A DNA stretch of 64,000 nucleotides, taken from the NCBI RefSeq assembly GCF_001434915.1, contig NZ_AZEF01000027.1:238577-302576 (forward strand), read 5' to 3'. Position numbers and translations under genes: made by a program. This stretch comes from Liquorilactobacillus capillatus DSM 19910 (GTDB lineage: Bacteria; Bacillota; Bacilli; Lactobacillales; Lactobacillaceae). How positions within the stretch are numbered: the stretch's first letter is position 1; each line of letters starts with the position of its first letter. Shown here one piece after another: positions 62,801 to 64,000 of this stretch. The notes beneath the pieces are model-generated. The model did no database searches. It was not told where the DNA came from and saw nothing but the letters and a program-made list of their open reading frames with translations.

Positions 62801-63103
62801 CTATTCTTTATTACTCCTATATTTTTCTCGGTCTTCCTCGGTTAATTTATAAGTCGTTCCCACTTCATCCTCAAAATTAATTTTAATATTGGGTCGCGGC
62901 GACATAAGCACTCGTTTGACAAAACGCATACCTTTTAACTTTTTAACCGTTTCACTTATAGTTGAACGATCGATATATAAAACAACATATTTCATCCGGC
63001 GTGAAACATAATGGATAGTCCCATAACGACGTAATTGCTTACTATTTTTTAAATGATACAGATAAACAATAACACTTTGGCGCTCATTTATTTTAAATTC
63101 CAT
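62801..63103 (-). CDS. ylbG: YlbG family protein (DUF2129)
   Basis: 100 residues from ATG after ATAGGGGGAATTTG; an in-frame ATG seven codons up overlaps the previous gene. FKINERQSVIVYLYHLKNSKQLRRYGTIHYVSRRMKYVVLYID is the DUF2129 core; an RNA-binding-like compact fold of unknown function. Next to rsmD and coaD, as in Bacilli. Ends with a basic charged tail DREKYRSNKE. Confidence 0.93.
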   Translation of the reverse strand: MEFKINERQSVIVYLYHLKNSKQLRRYGTIHYVSRRMKYVVLYIDRSTISETVKKLKGMRFVKRVLMSPRPNIKINFEDEVGTTYKLTEEDREKYRSNKE

Positions 63104-63113
63104 CAAATTCCCC

Positions 63114-64000
63114 CTATTTATCAATAATGAGTACTAGCATTCCCTTATTATATGCTATCCCAATATTCTTAGTATTTCCTGAAACAAGTTTAGGGAAAAT
63201 AAGCCTTAGTAAGACAGGGTCTGAAAAGAAAGCTGTATTATCATAGATTGGTGCTAAACAATAAATATCGAAGTGACGACGTGATAATCCTACTGCTTGA
63301 TATAACTTTCTAGGAACATCTTGTGCATAAAGATACAACTCTTGACGTTGATTTAGATTACCACTTAAAACATTCTTAACCTGACGACTTTTCTTCTTAC
63401 TTAAAAACTTCTGTGGATTCTCACCTAAATTGGAGAGTACTGTTTGACTAGCCTGTGTCAACTCGTCAGTAGCAGTTAGTTCTGGAACTCCTATCAGCTC
63501 TCGCTTCACATTAATTAAACTTGTTAGATCTCCAGGCATCAAACTGTTCATCGCTGCCCAATTAGTTTCTCCTTGAAACTGAACTGGTAATGGCGTTTGC
63601 GAGATAACACGATACAAGTTTTTCTTTAACAACATATCCGTATTTAGATATTCTAGCGCATAAACCTTTTTTGAATGCGGATGCAAGTATGTGACTGCAT
63701 AGCTCTTATTTTTAAAACTTATCAGTGGTCGTTCATTTAAATCATCTTCAGACAGTTCCAACTGAAAGCTTTGTTCATGATAATTCAATTTAAAGTTTGC
63801 ATATAGTGAGCTGAGCTGGACTAGCTCTTTAAAAGGCATATTGACCCTTAAGGTTTCGTGCTTCCGCATTCCCTGACCACCGACAAAAATTGCACTGACC
63901 TTATGTGTTATTAAATCAATTCCAACTTTAAAATACTGTGCTGGATCAGCCTTATAAACCCACCATTGAACATTAACTGCACTGGGGAGTTTATCCTGTG
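63114..64000 (-). CDS. YlbC-like CAP-associated domain protein (partial, continues past edge)
   Basis: The frame is open to the window end, so the 5' part is missing; 295 residues are visible (the visible part starts QDKLPSAVNVQWWVYK). The segment VGIDLITHKVSAIFVGGQG and the NMPFKELVQLSSLY region match CAP-associated N-terminal domains; the C-terminal part with INVKRELIGVPELTATDEL and FSDPVLLRLIFPKLVSGNTKNIGIAYNKG resembles a CAP (SCP) domain but without its usual His/Glu motif. Exported location is likely for the family; signal region is off the window. Position before ylbG fits ylbC. Confidence 0.7.
   Translation of the reverse strand, partial: QDKLPSAVNVQWWVYKADPAQYFKVGIDLITHKVSAIFVGGQGMRKHETLRVNMPFKELVQLSSLYANFKLNYHEQSFQLELSEDDLNERPLISFKNKSYAVTYLHPHSKKVYALEYLNTDMLLKKNLYRVISQTPLPVQFQGETNWAAMNSLMPGDLTSLINVKRELIGVPELTATDELTQASQTVLSNLGENPQKFLSKKKSRQVKNVLSGNLNQRQELYLYAQDVPRKLYQAVGLSRRHFDIYCLAPIYDNTAFFSDPVLLRLIFPKLVSGNTKNIGIAYNKGMLVLIIDK

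Noticed and set aside
1-64000. CRISPR arrays, rRNA operons, intact insertion sequences
   Set aside because: No regularly spaced repeats, no 16S/23S/5S segments and no complete transposase were seen.

Overview
The window is an AT-rich chromosomal segment of a low-GC Gram-positive bacterium, best read as a lactic acid bacterium of the family Lactobacillaceae; the genus cannot be fixed from sequence alone. Supporting signs are a mevalonate-pathway HMG-CoA synthase, an L27 with a cleavable N-terminal extension next to its protease Prp, a T-box leader before pheS, RNase J2, an ArlRS-type two-component system, a diaminopimelate pathway pair (asd-dapA), and strong AGGAGG-type ribosome binding sites. 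Most housekeeping genes lie on the minus strand.

Layout. 0.1-4.2 kb: nusB, an Asp23-family gene, efp, an Xaa-Pro peptidase, rplU-prp-rpmA behind an L21 leader, and tRNA-Arg. 4.4-8.7 kb: a tiny membrane protein, an unrecognised three-gene operon, mvaS and a 28-residue membrane micro-ORF. 8.9-9.2 kb: a monooxygenase-like gene behind a palindrome. 9.3-13.9 kb: a compact six-gene operon (acyl-CoA ligase, thiolase, two small hot-dog-like proteins, short-chain reductase, FabK-like enoyl reductase) that together could build or extend acyl chains on CoA, with no ACP gene. 14.2-19.5 kb: glycosyltransferase, OhrR-type regulator, an oligo-1,6-glucosidase under a two-operator promoter, and a sugar transporter. 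19.5-22.5 kb: hairpin-rich spacer and small secreted or membrane proteins.

22.6-29.5 kb is a decayed prophage. A scaffold gene and a small structural gene are still open, but the MuF-type head gene, an HK97-gp10-like gene, an ArpU-type regulator and other pieces are broken by stops, frameshifts and deletions. A second partial copy of the scaffold gene lies at the left edge, and tRNA-Ser follows the right side.

30.7-64 kb is conserved core: nitroreductase, greA, udk, mltG, pheST with T-box, HxlR regulator, HD protein, a SpoU-type methyltransferase, acyP and yidC, the ArlSR pair, gnd, clpX, tig, tuf, a TPR-like protein, rnjB-dapA-asd, rpsO, rpsT, holA, the comEA-comEB-comEC competence block, and the sepM-coaD-rsmD-ylbG-ylbC group that runs off the right edge.

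The strongest candidate for an undescribed system is the 9.3-13.9 kb CoA-linked acyl operon. Next in interest are the unrecognised trio at 4.7-7.1 kb and a 5' element shared by two otherwise unrelated small-protein genes (22.1 and 29.8 kb).
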